A stretch of DNA of 64,000 bases. Origin: Pandoraea faecigallinarum. Lineage in GTDB: Bacteria; Pseudomonadota; Gammaproteobacteria; Burkholderiales; Burkholderiaceae. Positions 47,305 to 64,000 of this stretch are shown one piece after another. The notes beneath the pieces are model-generated. The model worked only from the letters and a program-made list of their open reading frames with translations, made no database searches and had not been told where the DNA came from. The position numbers were made by a program, and so were the translations under genes. Position 1 is the first letter of the stretch, and every line of letters begins with the position of its first letter. The stretch lies in contig NZ_CP011807.3 of the NCBI RefSeq assembly GCF_001029105.3, positions 4,836,001 through 4,900,000 on the forward strand, given 5' to 3'.

Positions 47305-50300
47305 CTACTTCCTGCGTGCACCGGACGACTTCTTGCGCTGCGCCCAGGGCGTGCGCTTCGGCTTTTGAATGCCCGACGGTTTCGTCGCGATCTTGACACG
47401 CTTCGCACGGCCGGCCGAACCGCCGCCCAACCTGGCCAGCGCCGCCACCTTCGCCGCACGTGGCGGCAACGGCACGACAGGGTCCGCAGGCGCCACGAAC
47501 CGGCGCGTGCGACGGTTGACGGTGCGCGTGCGAGGCGCGACGGCCGGCGCCTGCTGCGGTTGCGGCGTCTGCACGAGCATGTTGTGATCGTCGGACGCGG
47601 GCATGACCTCCATCCGGTCCTGCCCGTCGGCATCGTCCTGCGCGACCGGCTCGATCGCCATCGCGCTCGAATCGTCCGGCGTTGTCGAAACGGAAGGGGT
47701 GCTGTCGTTGTGCTGCGGGTCGAGACCGGCGCTCAGGCGCTGCGCGATCTCGATCTCCAGCTGGCGCTTGAGCGGCACCGCGGCGGCATACGCTTGCGGA
47801 TTCACCGTGCCGGGCCGAACGGCGCCGTACGTTTGCACGAACGCATTCATGCTCTGCACCAGCGCCTGCGAAAGCCATGCCTCGCGGTGCGGAATGTAGG
47901 CGAGCAACTCCTCCACGAGCCACATATCCTCCGGCTCGATAACGCCCCCGGTCGACAGCCGCGCCTCCTGCGCACGAGCGTCGGCCAGACGCTCGCTCAT
48001 CCCGCCGCCGGCGAGTCGGCTCACGAAGCGCTCGACGTCCGGCGTGTCGTTGACCGGCATCGCGGCAAGCGACATGTCCCGGTTCGCCAACGGCGGGGGC
48101 AGCGCCGAAGGCTGCGCGGCGAAGCGGGCTTTCCAGTCTTGCGCCAGCGTCGTCTGGTCGGCGTCCTGGTCGAACACGCGCAGAGGCTGCCGCGGTTGAT
48201 CCGCGTGGATGCCGAAACCCGCGCGGCGCAAGATCAGATAGGCGTAGGCCCGGCTGATCCGCCCGTTACCGTCGTGCAACGGATGCAACACGCTGAGCCG
48301 TTGCTGGATCTCGGCGGCGAGCGCGGCGACACGTGCTTCGCTGTCGCGCGACGGCGTTCGCACGATCTGCGCGAACTGCGCCGCCCCCTCTTTCAGAAGA
48401 GAGACGAGCTTCGGCCGCTTGTTTTCCTTCCGATAAGCCACGTGGTATTTGTCGCCCTTTTTGGTGAGCGTCATTCCGTTTTGCTGAAGCGCCGTGCGCG
48501 CGTCGGGGCCAAGTGTCACCAGCTCGCCCCACGCCGAGGGGGCGTCCGCGTTTGTGATGAAATCGATGTCCCGAGGCGTCACGCCGGTGAGCCGGGCGGC
48601 GATGGTCAAGAATCCGTCGATAGACCAGATGTCGGTGCCATCGTCGGTAATCACCTCGTGCCAGACTTCGGCCGTTCGCTTGCCGTACGGGTAGGCAAAG
48701 CTCGCGTCGCGCTGGCCCTCGACCGTGCCACCCACGCTGTTCGAAATGAACCAGGCCTGCGTGCGCTGATCGAGCCCGTTGTCCGGCAAGCCGGTCAGCC
48801 ATCGGTCCTTCGGATTGAGCAACGCCTCCTGACTGTGCTTCACGGCGCTCGCGTGCGACGACGATTCGCCCTGCTCCAGCAGCGTCACAAGACGCGTAAC
48901 TCCCGCGCCGAAATTCCCCGCCTCGATCGACAGCACCTTGAATGTCGCCCGCGCGCGAAACACGACCTCGCGCTGACCATGCCCCACGTCCGGAGCGAGC
49001 GGGCTGATGGGAATACCGTTGAATCCCTTGGCATAGATCCTGTAGCGGTCCATGGCGGCACTTGCGCCGGACATGGCGCCCTTGGAAAACGTGACGGTGC
49101 CGCCCGCCGATTCGCTGGCGCTTAACGGCGCGCCCTGACTGAAGACCTCACCGACCTTGAGCGAATCGTTTCGCGCGTAGGCGGCGTAGAGCGTGCCTTC
49201 GATGGGAGCGATCTGCGCGAGCGTGGTATCGAGCAGCGAGACATTGGCCCCCGGGGTTCCCCGTTTGCGCGACGGCACGCTCTTGCCCACCGTGTCCTGA
49301 TCCATGCCCACGTTATCGCGCTGCACGCCCGTCGCCGGCGATGCCCATTTCGTCAGGATGTCGCGCTCGTTGCGCAGGTCGTCGCCGCTCAGCGACTTGC
49401 GCAACTGGTCGGTACGTTGGCGCAGAAAGGGGCGGTCTTCGGCCAGGTCGTCGCGCGATGCCCAGTCGATGGCGGAGACATCGCTGAATTTGGTCGGTCT
49501 GTACGCGTCGACTCTGGGTGACTTTCCACGACGTACGTCCACGATCGTTTGCAGGTAGCGCCCGTTGTCGCGCAGCCCCGCGATCCGGCCTACGCTGCGC
49601 CCGTCGCCCCGGCGCGCCGCCAGATGGCTGTACAGCGCGATCACGTAGTCGTCCTGATCCTGGGCGCCCGACCTTACCAACCCCTGGAGGACACGCATCA
49701 GTGCGTCGAGATCGTCTCGATGCCTGACCAGCGCTGCTCGCTGCGTGTCGGTCAGGTTGTCCCACGTCGTGGGGTCGATGGTTGCGGGCCGACCGGCGAT
49801 GTCGAGCGCGTCGTCCGGGTTCCACGGCGTCTGGGCCTCGCCCGGCTCCTCCCGCGCAAAGGGAAATATCGTCCGGTAGTGCGCGGCAATCGCGGCGCTG
49901 TGCCGGTCGACGTCATAGCGCGAGACCATCGGAATCTCGCGGGCCGCGCTATCGAGAAGAGCGGCGTCGTTCTCGGGATAGGTGCCGAGCGTGCCGGCCT
50001 GACGATCGTCGGGCGGTGCATACGGGGCGAGTTGCGCCCACGCGAGGGCGATGTTGTTCGAGAGCCGGATCCTGTCGGCGGACCGCTCGGCCGCCAGCCA
50101 TGTCAGACGTACATGGGCGAAACTCTTGCCGCTCGCCTGCCTGAGTTTCGTCAGGTAGGCGTCCTTGGTGTACTGCTTGTCGACGTCGCTGGAGAAATCC
50201 ACCACGCGCTGGATCGGCGCGGACGCGGGTGGCGGGGCGGGGCGCCGGAGTTGCGGGGCCGGCGGCGCGACAATGATCCTGCGCTGTTGTGCGACAGCCT

Positions 50301-50466
50301 GCGTTCGGGCACTGGTGTCGATGGCGGCACGCATTTGCGCGTGCATGCGGCTGGCGGGGCGCTGGTCGTCGAGCGCTCCGATCCCGGCGGACGTCCGCTC
50401 GGATGCCGGCGCCAGCTCCGACCGGTTAGGCTCTTGCGGTCTTCGCGTCGTCTCTGCCTCGCTCAT
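47305..50466 (-). CDS. Large protein with Fic domain and ADP-ribosyltransferase-like segment
   Basis: 1053 aa. The N-terminal about 90 residues are Pro/Arg-rich and likely disordered. Residues about 420-515 resemble an ADP-ribosyltransferase fold: LYAAYARND (where LYRG is usual), PLSASES (Ser449-Ala-Ser451, STS-like), then GQREVVF with Gln498-x-Glu500 and ATFKVLSIE. Residues about 620-760 form a Fic domain with a flap-like KYHVAYRKENKRPK and a complete motif HPLHDGNGRISR (His728-Arg739), the AMP-transfer active site. The C-terminal 100 residues are Pro-rich and end strongly basic (KRVK, KPKRTPWAQRKK). Fic enzymes modify proteins with AMP or related groups. The ART part lacks the usual arginine and may be inactive. 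No signal peptide; a translocated effector or an intracellular toxin are both possible. No small antitoxin gene is adjacent. Confidence 0.8.
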   Translation of the reverse strand: MSEAETTRRPQEPNRSELAPASERTSAGIGALDDQRPASRMHAQMRAAIDTSARTQAVAQQRRIIVAPPAPQLRRPAPPPASAPIQRVVDFSSDVDKQYTKDAYLTKLRQASGKSFAHVRLTWLAAERSADRIRLSNNIALAWAQLAPYAPPDDRQAGTLGTYPENDAALLDSAAREIPMVSRYDVDRHSAAIAAHYRTIFPFAREEPGEAQTPWNPDDALDIAGRPATIDPTTWDNLTDTQRAALVRHRDDLDALMRVLQGLVRSGAQDQDDYVIALYSHLAARRGDGRSVGRIAGLRDNGRYLQTIVDVRRGKSPRVDAYRPTKFSDVSAIDWASRDDLAEDRPFLRQRTDQLRKSLSGDDLRNERDILTKWASPATGVQRDNVGMDQDTVGKSVPSRKRGTPGANVSLLDTTLAQIAPIEGTLYAAYARNDSLKVGEVFSQGAPLSASESAGGTVTFSKGAMSGASAAMDRYRIYAKGFNGIPISPLAPDVGHGQREVVFRARATFKVLSIEAGNFGAGVTRLVTLLEQGESSSHASAVKHSQEALLNPKDRWLTGLPDNGLDQRTQAWFISNSVGGTVEGQRDASFAYPYGKRTAEVWHEVITDDGTDIWSIDGFLTIAARLTGVTPRDIDFITNADAPSAWGELVTLGPDARTALQQNGMTLTKKGDKYHVAYRKENKRPKLVSLLKEGAAQFAQIVRTPSRDSEARVAALAAEIQQRLSVLHPLHDGNGRISRAYAYLILRRAGFGIHADQPRQPLRVFDQDADQTTLAQDWKARFAAQPSALPPPLANRDMSLAAMPVNDTPDVERFVSRLAGGGMSERLADARAQEARLSTGGVIEPEDMWLVEELLAYIPHREAWLSQALVQSMNAFVQTYGAVRPGTVNPQAYAAAVPLKRQLEIEIAQRLSAGLDPQHNDSTPSVSTTPDDSSAMAIEPVAQDDADGQDRMEVMPASDDHNMLVQTPQPQQAPAVAPRTRTVNRRTRRFVAPADPVVPLPPRAAKVAALARLGGGSAGRAKRVKIATKPSGIQKPKRTPWAQRKKSSGARRK

Positions 50467-50588
50467 CGCTGCCCCGTGTCATGCGTCTGCGGCTTCCCGG
50501 CATTCCGCAGGGCTACCGCCACCCGTCCGGTTTGCCTCTTTCAGGTCTCACGCCTCGTTCGGCGCGTCCCGGCCACCGCGGCATCGCT

Positions 50589-52016
50589 TCATTGTTTGGT
50601 GCGCCCATAATCGTCCTGAAATCGCACGATGTCGTCTTCGCCCAGATACGCGCCGGACTGCACTTCGATCAGTTCGAGCGGCACCTTGCCAGGATTTTCC
50701 AGACGGTGCGTTGTGCCCAGCGGAATATACGTCGACTGGTTTTCGGTAAGCAGGATCGTATGGTCGCCGTTCACCACGCGCGCCGTGCCCTTCACCACGA
50801 TCCAGTGCTCCGAGCGGTGAAAGTGCATCTGCAAGCTCAGCGAAGCGCCCGGTTTCACGACGATTTTCTTCACCTGAAAACGATCGCCGACACAAATGCC
50901 CTCGTAGTCGCCCCACGGCCGGAATACGCGCTGATGGAACACCGACTCCGAGCGGCCTTCGGCGATGAGCGTCTCGACCACGCCTTTGACGTCCTGCACA
51001 CGATCCTTGGACGTGACCAGCACCACATCCGGCGTTTCCACGATCACGAGATTCTCGACGCCGATAGCCGCCACCATCCGGCCTTCACTGCGCACATAGC
51101 TGTGCTTCACACCATGCGCCACGACGTCGCCGATCAGACTGTTGCCATTCTCGTCACGCTCGGCAATCTCGGCCACCGCCGACCACGAACCGATGTCGTT
51201 CCACCCAAGACCGTCGGCATCCACCACGGCCGCGCGGTGTGCCTTTTCCATGACGGCATAGTCGATGGAATCGGACGGGCACGCTTGCAGACTCGCCTCG
51301 TCCAGACGGAAGAAGTCGATATCGACGGCGCCCCGGTCGACGGCGGCTTTCACCTGCCGCAGCATCTCCGGGGCGAGACGTTCGAGCTCGTCCAGATACG
51401 CCGCCGCCCTGAACATGAACATGCCGCTGTTCCAGTAGCAGTTGCCAGCGGCAATCAGTTCGGCCGCCTTCGCGGCGTCCGGCTTTTCGATGAACTGTTC
51501 GATGTGAAATCCGTTTGCGCATGCGGGCGTAGCGCTGCCGCGGCGAATGTAGCCGTAGCCGGTGTGCGGCGATGTCGGGGGAATGCCGAAGGTGACGAGA
51601 TAGCCGTCGTGCGCCAGTGTGCTGGCGGCACGCACCGCTTCGCGGAATTTCGCCTCGTGCGCGATCGCGTGATCCGAGGGCAGTACGAGCAGCGTGGCGT
51701 CGGCATCCTGACGCTGCGCAATCCATGCGGCCGCAGCCACGGCCGGCGCCGTATTGCGTGCGACGGGTTCGAGCACGATGGCGCTGGGCGTCGTGTCGAT
51801 GGCGCGCAACTGCTCGGCCACAAGAAAACGTTGTTCGTTGTTGGAGACGATCAGCGGCGCGAGCGCGCCGTCGAGCGCGCCAATGCGCCGGATCGTCTGC
51901 TGGAGCAATGTGTCGGACCCGGCGAGCGCGAGATACTGCTTGGGATAGCTCGCCCGCGACAGGGGCCATAAACGGGTACCGCTACCGCCGCACAGAATGA
52001 CAGGAGTTATCGCCAT
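50589..52016 (-). CDS. manC: Mannose-1-phosphate guanylyltransferase / mannose-6-phosphate isomerase
   Basis: Bifunctional sugar-nucleotide enzyme of 475 aa that makes GDP-mannose for capsule, exopolysaccharide or O-antigen. N-terminal nucleotidyltransferase: VILCGGSGTRLWPLSRASYP and the FIEKPD motif. C-terminal cupin isomerase: RPWGDYEGICVGDRFQVKKI, the PGASLSLQMHFHRSEHWIVV metal site and IPLGTTHRLENPG. No other polysaccharide genes are in the window, so it is an isolated copy here. It is separated from rpoC by a terminator and has its own AT-rich promoter region. Confidence 0.95.
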   Translation of the reverse strand: MAITPVILCGGSGTRLWPLSRASYPKQYLALAGSDTLLQQTIRRIGALDGALAPLIVSNNEQRFLVAEQLRAIDTTPSAIVLEPVARNTAPAVAAAAWIAQRQDADATLLVLPSDHAIAHEAKFREAVRAASTLAHDGYLVTFGIPPTSPHTGYGYIRRGSATPACANGFHIEQFIEKPDAAKAAELIAAGNCYWNSGMFMFRAAAYLDELERLAPEMLRQVKAAVDRGAVDIDFFRLDEASLQACPSDSIDYAVMEKAHRAAVVDADGLGWNDIGSWSAVAEIAERDENGNSLIGDVVAHGVKHSYVRSEGRMVAAIGVENLVIVETPDVVLVTSKDRVQDVKGVVETLIAEGRSESVFHQRVFRPWGDYEGICVGDRFQVKKIVVKPGASLSLQMHFHRSEHWIVVKGTARVVNGDHTILLTENQSTYIPLGTTHRLENPGKVPLELIEVQSGAYLGEDDIVRFQDDYGRTKQ

Positions 52017-52062
52017 ATACGGATCGTGGAAGGTTACGCCACATTGCTTGAAGGAAGCAAAA

Positions 52063-52091
52063 ATTATATCGTCATTTCAAAGACTTAAAAC
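52063..52091 (-). promoter_or_regulatory. Possible manC promoter
   Basis: On the minus strand a perfect TATAAT -10 (52063-52068) lies 17 nt after TTTTAA (52086-52091), a weak -35, in a conspicuously AT-rich 40-nt patch. The leader to the manC ATG would be about 40 nt. No clear Shine-Dalgarno is visible. Confidence 0.5.
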
Positions 52092-52130
52092 GACATTGCC
52101 ATGACGCGCGGATCTGTTTTTCCGGCGCGT

Positions 52131-52162
52131 AAAAGAAAAACGGCACCCTGCAAAGGGTGCCG
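52131..52162 (-). terminator. rpoBC operon terminator
   Basis: A 9-bp stem CGGCACCCT / AGGGTGCCG (52141-52149 with 52154-52162) with a GCAA/TTGC loop, followed on the minus strand by TTTTTCTTTT. It lies about 80 nt after the rpoC stop and ends the rplK-rpoC transcript. Confidence 0.9.
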
Positions 52163-52244
52163 TCTCCTTGACGCTTCGTATCGGGTCGACGATGTCGGCT
52201 TTCGCCAGCGCCGCCGTCCCGACTGCCGTACCGCTTCGTACCGC

Positions 52245-56456
<4,212 letters not shown>

Positions 56457-56482
56457 TGCTTTCTCCTGTTGCCTGAACGCGA

Positions 56483-60589
<4,107 letters not shown>

Positions 60590-61094
60590 TACGATCTCCG
60601 AATCACTACGCTGACGACGACGGCAGGCATCGGCAACGGGTGTTCATCGACTGAGACCAGACGTCCCCCACGGCGGGCTTGCCACGGAGCAACGAGCTTG
60701 GTGGTTGGCCGCTACCAACCGCTGGCTGACGGCGACGGATGCCTGTGTTGCCCGTCGCCCGACCAAACTTGCCTTCTGCAGTCGCTTCAGAAGACAAAGA
60801 GAAAACCGTCACGGCGCCATGCATGGCATATGCCGTCGCGATTTTTTCTTTGGCCTCTCGGTCGCTACTTCGCTGCGGCGCTGTCGCCGCCCCCGCACGT
60901 CCCGCTGGCGGAACACGCGTTTGAAACGTCACGAGCGATACGTTGCCCGTCGAATTCGTTTCAATTTCAAACAGTTGGCGCAGGTTCACGCCGGCTTTCG
61001 AATTTGGATTCCCGATTTTGGGATTTGCATCTCCTGAAAGCACAAAAAGGCTGACGACATTTCGTCGCCAGCCTTCCCTACGCGCAGAGCCGAA
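60590..61094 (-). promoter_or_regulatory. rplL-rpoB spacer with attenuator
   Basis: 505 nt without a convincing gene. Next to rplL, AAGGCT / AGCCTT with inner GACGA / TCGTC (61047-61075) forms a bulged hairpin followed on the minus strand by UUUUU. This matches the position of the known partial terminator that lowers rpoBC relative to rplJL. A second perfect 8-bp stem GGCGACGG / CCGTCGCC (60731-60759) lies further along. No consensus promoter was found for rpoB. Confidence 0.6.
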
Positions 61095-61472
61095 TTACTT
61101 GACTTCGACCTTGGCGCCGGCTTCTTCCAGCTTCTTCTTGGCTTCGTCAGCAGCAGCCTTGTCGACGCCTTCCTTGACAGCCTTCGGAGCGCCATCGACC
61201 AGATCCTTGGCTTCCTTCAGGCCCAGACCGGTGATTTCGCGCACGGCCTTGATGACGCCGACCTTGTTTGCACCGACTTCTGCCAGGATGACGTTGAATT
61301 CGGTTTGCTCTTCAGCAGCAGCAGCACCGCCGCCAGCACCAGCCGGGCCAGCAACTGCCAGGGCAGCAGCCGACACGCCGAACTTCTCTTCGAACGCCTT
61401 GACCAGGTCGTTCAGTTCCATAACCGACATCGCGCCTACGGCTTCGATGATTTCGTCTTTCGTGATTGCCAT
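61095..61472 (-). CDS. rplL: 50S ribosomal protein L7/L12
   Basis: Stalk protein that recruits translational GTPases, in multiple copies on L10. It is 125 aa: an N-terminal dimerisation domain ([20 protein letters not shown]), an Ala/Gly-rich hinge (about residues 38-52) and the C-terminal factor-binding domain ending [13 protein letters not shown]. It lies 60 nt after rplJ. Confidence 0.98.
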   Translation of the reverse strand: MAITKDEIIEAVGAMSVMELNDLVKAFEEKFGVSAAALAVAGPAGAGGGAAAAEEQTEFNVILAEVGANKVGVIKAVREITGLGLKEAKDLVDGAPKAVKEGVDKAAADEAKKKLEEAGAKVEVK

Positions 61473-61532
61473 TTGTAAAACTCCTAGATTGTGTTCGGAC
61501 CGAAGTCAGCGATCGTGTAACCGAACAGAGAA

Positions 61533-62030
61533 TTAAGCAGCTTCCGCTTGCTTCTTCTCTGCCACGGCAGCCAGGACGCGAGCAAAGCCGGAAACCGGCG
61601 CTTGCATGACACCCAGCAACTTCGCGAGCAGTTCGTCGCGGCTCGGGATCGAGGCCAGCGCTTGCACGCCTGCCTTGTCCATCACCTTGCCGTCGTACGA
61701 GCCGGCCTTCAAGATCAACTTGTCGTTGCCCTTCGAAAAGTCGTTCAGGACTTTCGCAGCGGCTACGGGATCCGTCGAGATACCGTAGATCAGAGGACCG
61801 GTCATCTGTTCAGCCAGGTCAGCAAACGGGGTGTTTTCCACCGCGCGGCGTGCCAGCGTGTTCTTCAGAACACGCAGGTAGACGCCTTGCTGACGCGCAT
61901 TGGCGCGAAGCTTCGTCAGATCGCCAACCGTGATTCCGCGATATTCAGCCACAACGATGGTCGAAGCACCGGCGACTTGCGCCGAAACTTCTGCCACGAC
62001 GGCTTTCTTATCATCAAGATTAAGTGCCAC
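61533..62030 (-). CDS. rplJ: 50S ribosomal protein L10
   Basis: Stalk base protein and, as the L10-L12 complex, autoregulator of its operon in E. coli. It is 165 aa, starting [20 protein letters not shown], with [20 protein letters not shown] and [18 protein letters not shown] 320-nt leader precedes it. Confidence 0.98.
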   Translation of the reverse strand: MALNLDDKKAVVAEVSAQVAGASTIVVAEYRGITVGDLTKLRANARQQGVYLRVLKNTLARRAVENTPFADLAEQMTGPLIYGISTDPVAAAKVLNDFSKGNDKLILKAGSYDGKVMDKAGVQALASIPSRDELLAKLLGVMQAPVSGFARVLAAVAEKKQAEAA

Positions 62031-62350
62031 GGTTAACCTCCAAAATTGACATCACCTCATGGTGATGCCGTTCCACTAACGGCTTACCGACATGTCTGGA
62101 GTTTCAACCCCCGCAACGGTTGCCCGTATACGGCGGTGTGACTGCATAACTTGTTCGGGTTCGCCATCTGCGTTGGCTGGCGTATTAAGGGAGTGTCAGT
62201 GAATGCCCATTCCCGCCAACGGTCTTTGATAACCGGAAGCGATTTCCGAAGATACCGCTTCCGCCCAAAGTCTTTTGCTACAGGCTGCCGATCTCGAGGA
62301 TCGCAGCCGTCGCAGGGGACGCCATCACCCTGCGATTGCGATTGTGTCGC
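62031..62350 (-). promoter_or_regulatory. rplJ leader region
   Basis: 320 nt between rplA and rplJ. On the minus strand a perfect 8-bp stem TCGCAGGG / CCCTGCGA lies just after the rplA stop, without a U-tract. A GGAAGCG / CGCTTCC hairpin follows (62235-62262). The position matches the L10 leader that E. coli uses for L10-L12 feedback. No consensus promoter could be picked confidently. Confidence 0.45.
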
Positions 62351-63046
62351 TTAGGCCGTCAGGCTGGCCTGGTCCACACGCACGCCAACGCCCATCGTGC
62401 TCGACAGGGCGATCTTGCGCAGGTAGACACCCTTGCTCGAAGCCGGCTTCGACTTCGTGAGGGCTTCCAGCAGGGCCGAAAGGTTCTGTTGCAGCGCTGC
62501 GGGTTCGAACGAAGCGCGACCGATCGTGGCGTGAATGATACCGGCCTTGTCGACGCGGAATTGCACCTGACCAGCCTTGGCGTTCTTCACTGCCGTGGCC
62601 ACGTCCGGGGTCACCGTGCCAACCTTCGGGTTCGGCATCAGGCCGCGCGGGCCGAGGATCTGGCCCAGCGTACCGACGATACGCATCGTGTCCGGCGAAG
62701 CGATCACGATGTCGAAGTCCATGTTGCCGGCCTTGATCTGCTCGGCCAGGTCTTCCATACCAACGATTTCCGCTCCGGCAGCCTTGGCTTGTTCGGCCTT
62801 TTCGCCTTGCGCGAAAACGGCCACGCGAACCGACTTACCGGTACCAGCCGGCAGAACGACCGAACCGCGAACCACCTGGTCCGACTTCTTTGCGTCCACG
62901 CCCAGTTGCACGGCGACGTCGATCGACTCGTCGAACTTGGCGCTCGCGCATTCCTTGACCAGGGCCAGAGCGTCGCCGACCGGGTACAGCTTGTTGCGGT
63001 CGACCTTGGCGGCCAGTGCTTGTTGACGCTTAGAGATCTTAGCCAT
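62351..63046 (-). CDS. rplA: 50S ribosomal protein L1
   Basis: Mobile L1-stalk protein assisting release of deacylated tRNA; translational repressor of rplK-rplA in E. coli. It is 231 aa, starting [20 protein letters not shown], with [20 protein letters not shown]. Its ATG overlaps the rplK stop by one base (TAATG), implying coupled translation. Confidence 0.98.
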   Translation of the reverse strand: MAKISKRQQALAAKVDRNKLYPVGDALALVKECASAKFDESIDVAVQLGVDAKKSDQVVRGSVVLPAGTGKSVRVAVFAQGEKAEQAKAAGAEIVGMEDLAEQIKAGNMDFDIVIASPDTMRIVGTLGQILGPRGLMPNPKVGTVTPDVATAVKNAKAGQVQFRVDKAGIIHATIGRASFEPAALQQNLSALLEALTKSKPASSKGVYLRKIALSSTMGVGVRVDQASLTA

Positions 63047-63477
63047 TACAGACCCTCCACCGTGATGCCCATCGAACGTGCGCTGCCAGCGATGGTGCGA
63101 ACCGCGGCGTCCAGATCGGAGGCGGTAAGGTCAGGCATCTTGGTCTTCGCGATTTCTTCCGCTTGTGCGCGGGTGATCTTGCCCACCTTGTCGGTGTGCG
63201 GCTTGGCCGAACCCTTTTGCAGGTTGGCAGCCTTCTTGATCAGCACCGTTGCCGGCGGGGTCTTCAGGACGAACGTGAAGCTCTTGTCTGCGAAAGCGGT
63301 GATCACCACCGGAATCGGCAGACCCGGTTCGAGGCTCTGCGTTTGCGCGTTGAACGCCTTGCAGAACTCCATGATGTTCAGGCCACGCTGACCCAGGGCC
63401 GGGCCCACGGGGGGCGACGGGTTGGCTTTACCTGCAGGAATCTGCAGCTTGATAAAGCCGATGATTTTCTTTGCCAT
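63046..63477 (-). CDS. rplK: 50S ribosomal protein L11
   Basis: Component of the GTPase-associated centre, needed for stringent-response sensing and the thiostrepton target. It is 143 aa: [20 protein letters not shown], then [20 protein letters not shown], and the C-terminal RNA-binding domain ending [21 protein letters not shown] precedes the ATG. It starts a new unit after the nusG terminator. Confidence 0.98.
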   Translation of the reverse strand: MAKKIIGFIKLQIPAGKANPSPPVGPALGQRGLNIMEFCKAFNAQTQSLEPGLPIPVVITAFADKSFTFVLKTPPATVLIKKAANLQKGSAKPHTDKVGKITRAQAEEIAKTKMPDLTASDLDAAVRTIAGSARSMGITVEGL

Positions 63478-63585
63478 GGTTTACTCCGGAACGAATATGT
63501 GGCGCATATTCGGGGTTGAGTCATAGCGCGCTTTCACCGAAAAAACTGGCTACTGACGCTCCTCGGCGACGGATGTCACCAACGC

Positions 63586-63613
63586 AAAAACGCGCCGGAC
63601 GTCGCGCCGGCGC
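63586..63613 (-). terminator. Terminator between nusG and rplK
   Basis: GCGCCGG / CCGGCGC (63592-63598 with 63607-63613) with an 8-nt loop. On the minus strand it is followed by GTTTTTG. It lies 10 nt after the nusG stop, so secE-nusG and rplK-rpoC are probably separate units. Confidence 0.75.
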
Positions 63614-63622
63614 ATTTTATTC

Positions 63623-64000
63623 TTAGATCTTTTCGACTTGTCCGAACTCCAGTTCTACTGGAGTTGCCCGACCAAAGATGGTGACGGATACACGGAGGCG
63701 GGCTTTTTCGTAGTTCACTTCTTCCACCGAGCCGTTGAAGTCAGTGAAGGGACCATCCTTGACTCGAACCAGCTCACCCACCTCGAACAACGTCTTGGGA
63801 CGCGGCTTTTCAACCCCATCCTTGATTTGCGACATGATTTTGTCGACTTCAGCCTGACGAATCGGCGTCGGACGGTTACCCGTGCCGCCGATAAAGCCCG
63901 TGACTTTTGGCGTGTCCTTCACCAAGTGCCACGATTCGTCCGTCATTTCCATCTCGCACAGCACATAGCCGGGGAAGAAACGACGTTCGGTGACCTTCTT
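63623..64000 (-). CDS. nusG: Transcription termination/antitermination protein NusG (5' end outside window)
   Basis: Binds RNA polymerase and links it to Rho, S10 or the ribosome. The last 126 codons are present; the first visible residues are [20 protein letters not shown]. The frame continues past base 64000. The NGN-domain end ([16 protein letters not shown]) and the C-terminal KOW domain ([20 protein letters not shown]) are clear. It precedes rplK in the conserved order. Confidence 0.97.
   Translation of the reverse strand, partial: KKVTERRFFPGYVLCEMEMTDESWHLVKDTPKVTGFIGGTGNRPTPIRQAEVDKIMSQIKDGVEKPRPKTLFEVGELVRVKDGPFTDFNGSVEEVNYEKARLRVSVTIFGRATPVELEFGQVEKI

Noticed and set aside
48373..48405. 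SLLKEG (residues 689-694) in the Fic protein matches the (S/T)xxxE(G/N) inhibitory-helix pattern of self-inhibited Fic enzymes.
   Set aside because: It is only about 35 residues before the catalytic His728, inside the region expected to be Fic core helices. Known N-terminal inhibitory helices lie roughly 120-130 residues upstream. Probably chance.
47305..50588. Possibility that the Fic gene is half of a classical Fic toxin-antitoxin (VbhT/VbhA) pair.
   Set aside because: Only 122 nt lie between it and manC, with no small antitoxin-like frame carrying the inhibitory motif, and the protein is much larger than such toxins.
26748..52244. Recent mobile genomic island between rpsL and rpoC.
   Set aside because: No integrase, transposase, inverted-repeat ends, tRNA fragment or direct repeats were seen at the junctions, and base composition by eye resembles the flanks.

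Overview
The window looks like chromosomal DNA of a Burkholderiaceae beta-proteobacterium, most likely Pandoraea or a close relative. This rests on the high G+C content, the Burkholderia-type order rplQ-cutA-dsbD-hemB-engB-cytochrome c4-resB, and the wording of the ribosomal proteins. The genus is an inference from gene order and protein flavour, not from a search.

Layout. (1) 1-7.4 kb: cytochrome and haem functions. A 3'-truncated resB and a diheme cytochrome c4 lie on the minus strand, divergent from engB. After a 612-nt gap holding a candidate small RNA comes hemB (+), and dsbD-cutA (-) converges on it. (2) 7.5-26.9 kb: an unbroken minus-strand str-S10-spc-alpha supercluster, read rpsL-rpsG-fusA-tuf-rpsJ / rplC...rpsQ / rplN...rpsK / rpsD-rpoA-rplQ. 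Readable promoters lie before rpsL, rplC, rplN and rpsD, and a terminator-like hairpin follows rpsJ, so it is probably transcribed as several overlapping units. (3) 27-52 kb: an accessory and metabolic block between rpsL and rpoC. It holds a MocR-type regulator, an unrecognised 457-aa protein, a HAD phosphatase, an AraC regulator, small membrane and secreted proteins, a dienelactone hydrolase and a LysR regulator. Next come an aromatic-type aminotransferase with an MFS importer, a six-gene meta-cleavage operon resembling homoprotocatechuate (hpa) degradation, a FecA-like receptor with a Fur box, a 1053-aa protein with a canonical Fic motif and an ADP-ribosyltransferase-like segment, and manC. 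(4) 52.2-64 kb: rplK-rplA-rplJ-rplL-rpoB-rpoC on the minus strand, with the 3' part of nusG at the window edge.

How the parts work together. Regions 2 and 4 are the translation and transcription core. In region 3 the clearest unit is a putative catabolic regulon. A 44-bp sequence, 38/44 identical, lies at the same place relative to matching -35/-10 hexamers upstream of both the aminotransferase-MFS pair and the ring-cleavage operon 9 kb away. This suggests that the LysR protein encoded beside the first copy controls both.

Most noteworthy items: the Fic plus ART-like protein; the duplicated LysR-type operator; a candidate sRNA with a CU-rich loop next to hemB; EF-Tu with a six-residue insertion in domain 2; a structured rpsD leader with its own promoter; and palindromes placed on the -10 elements of the rplN and rplC promoters.
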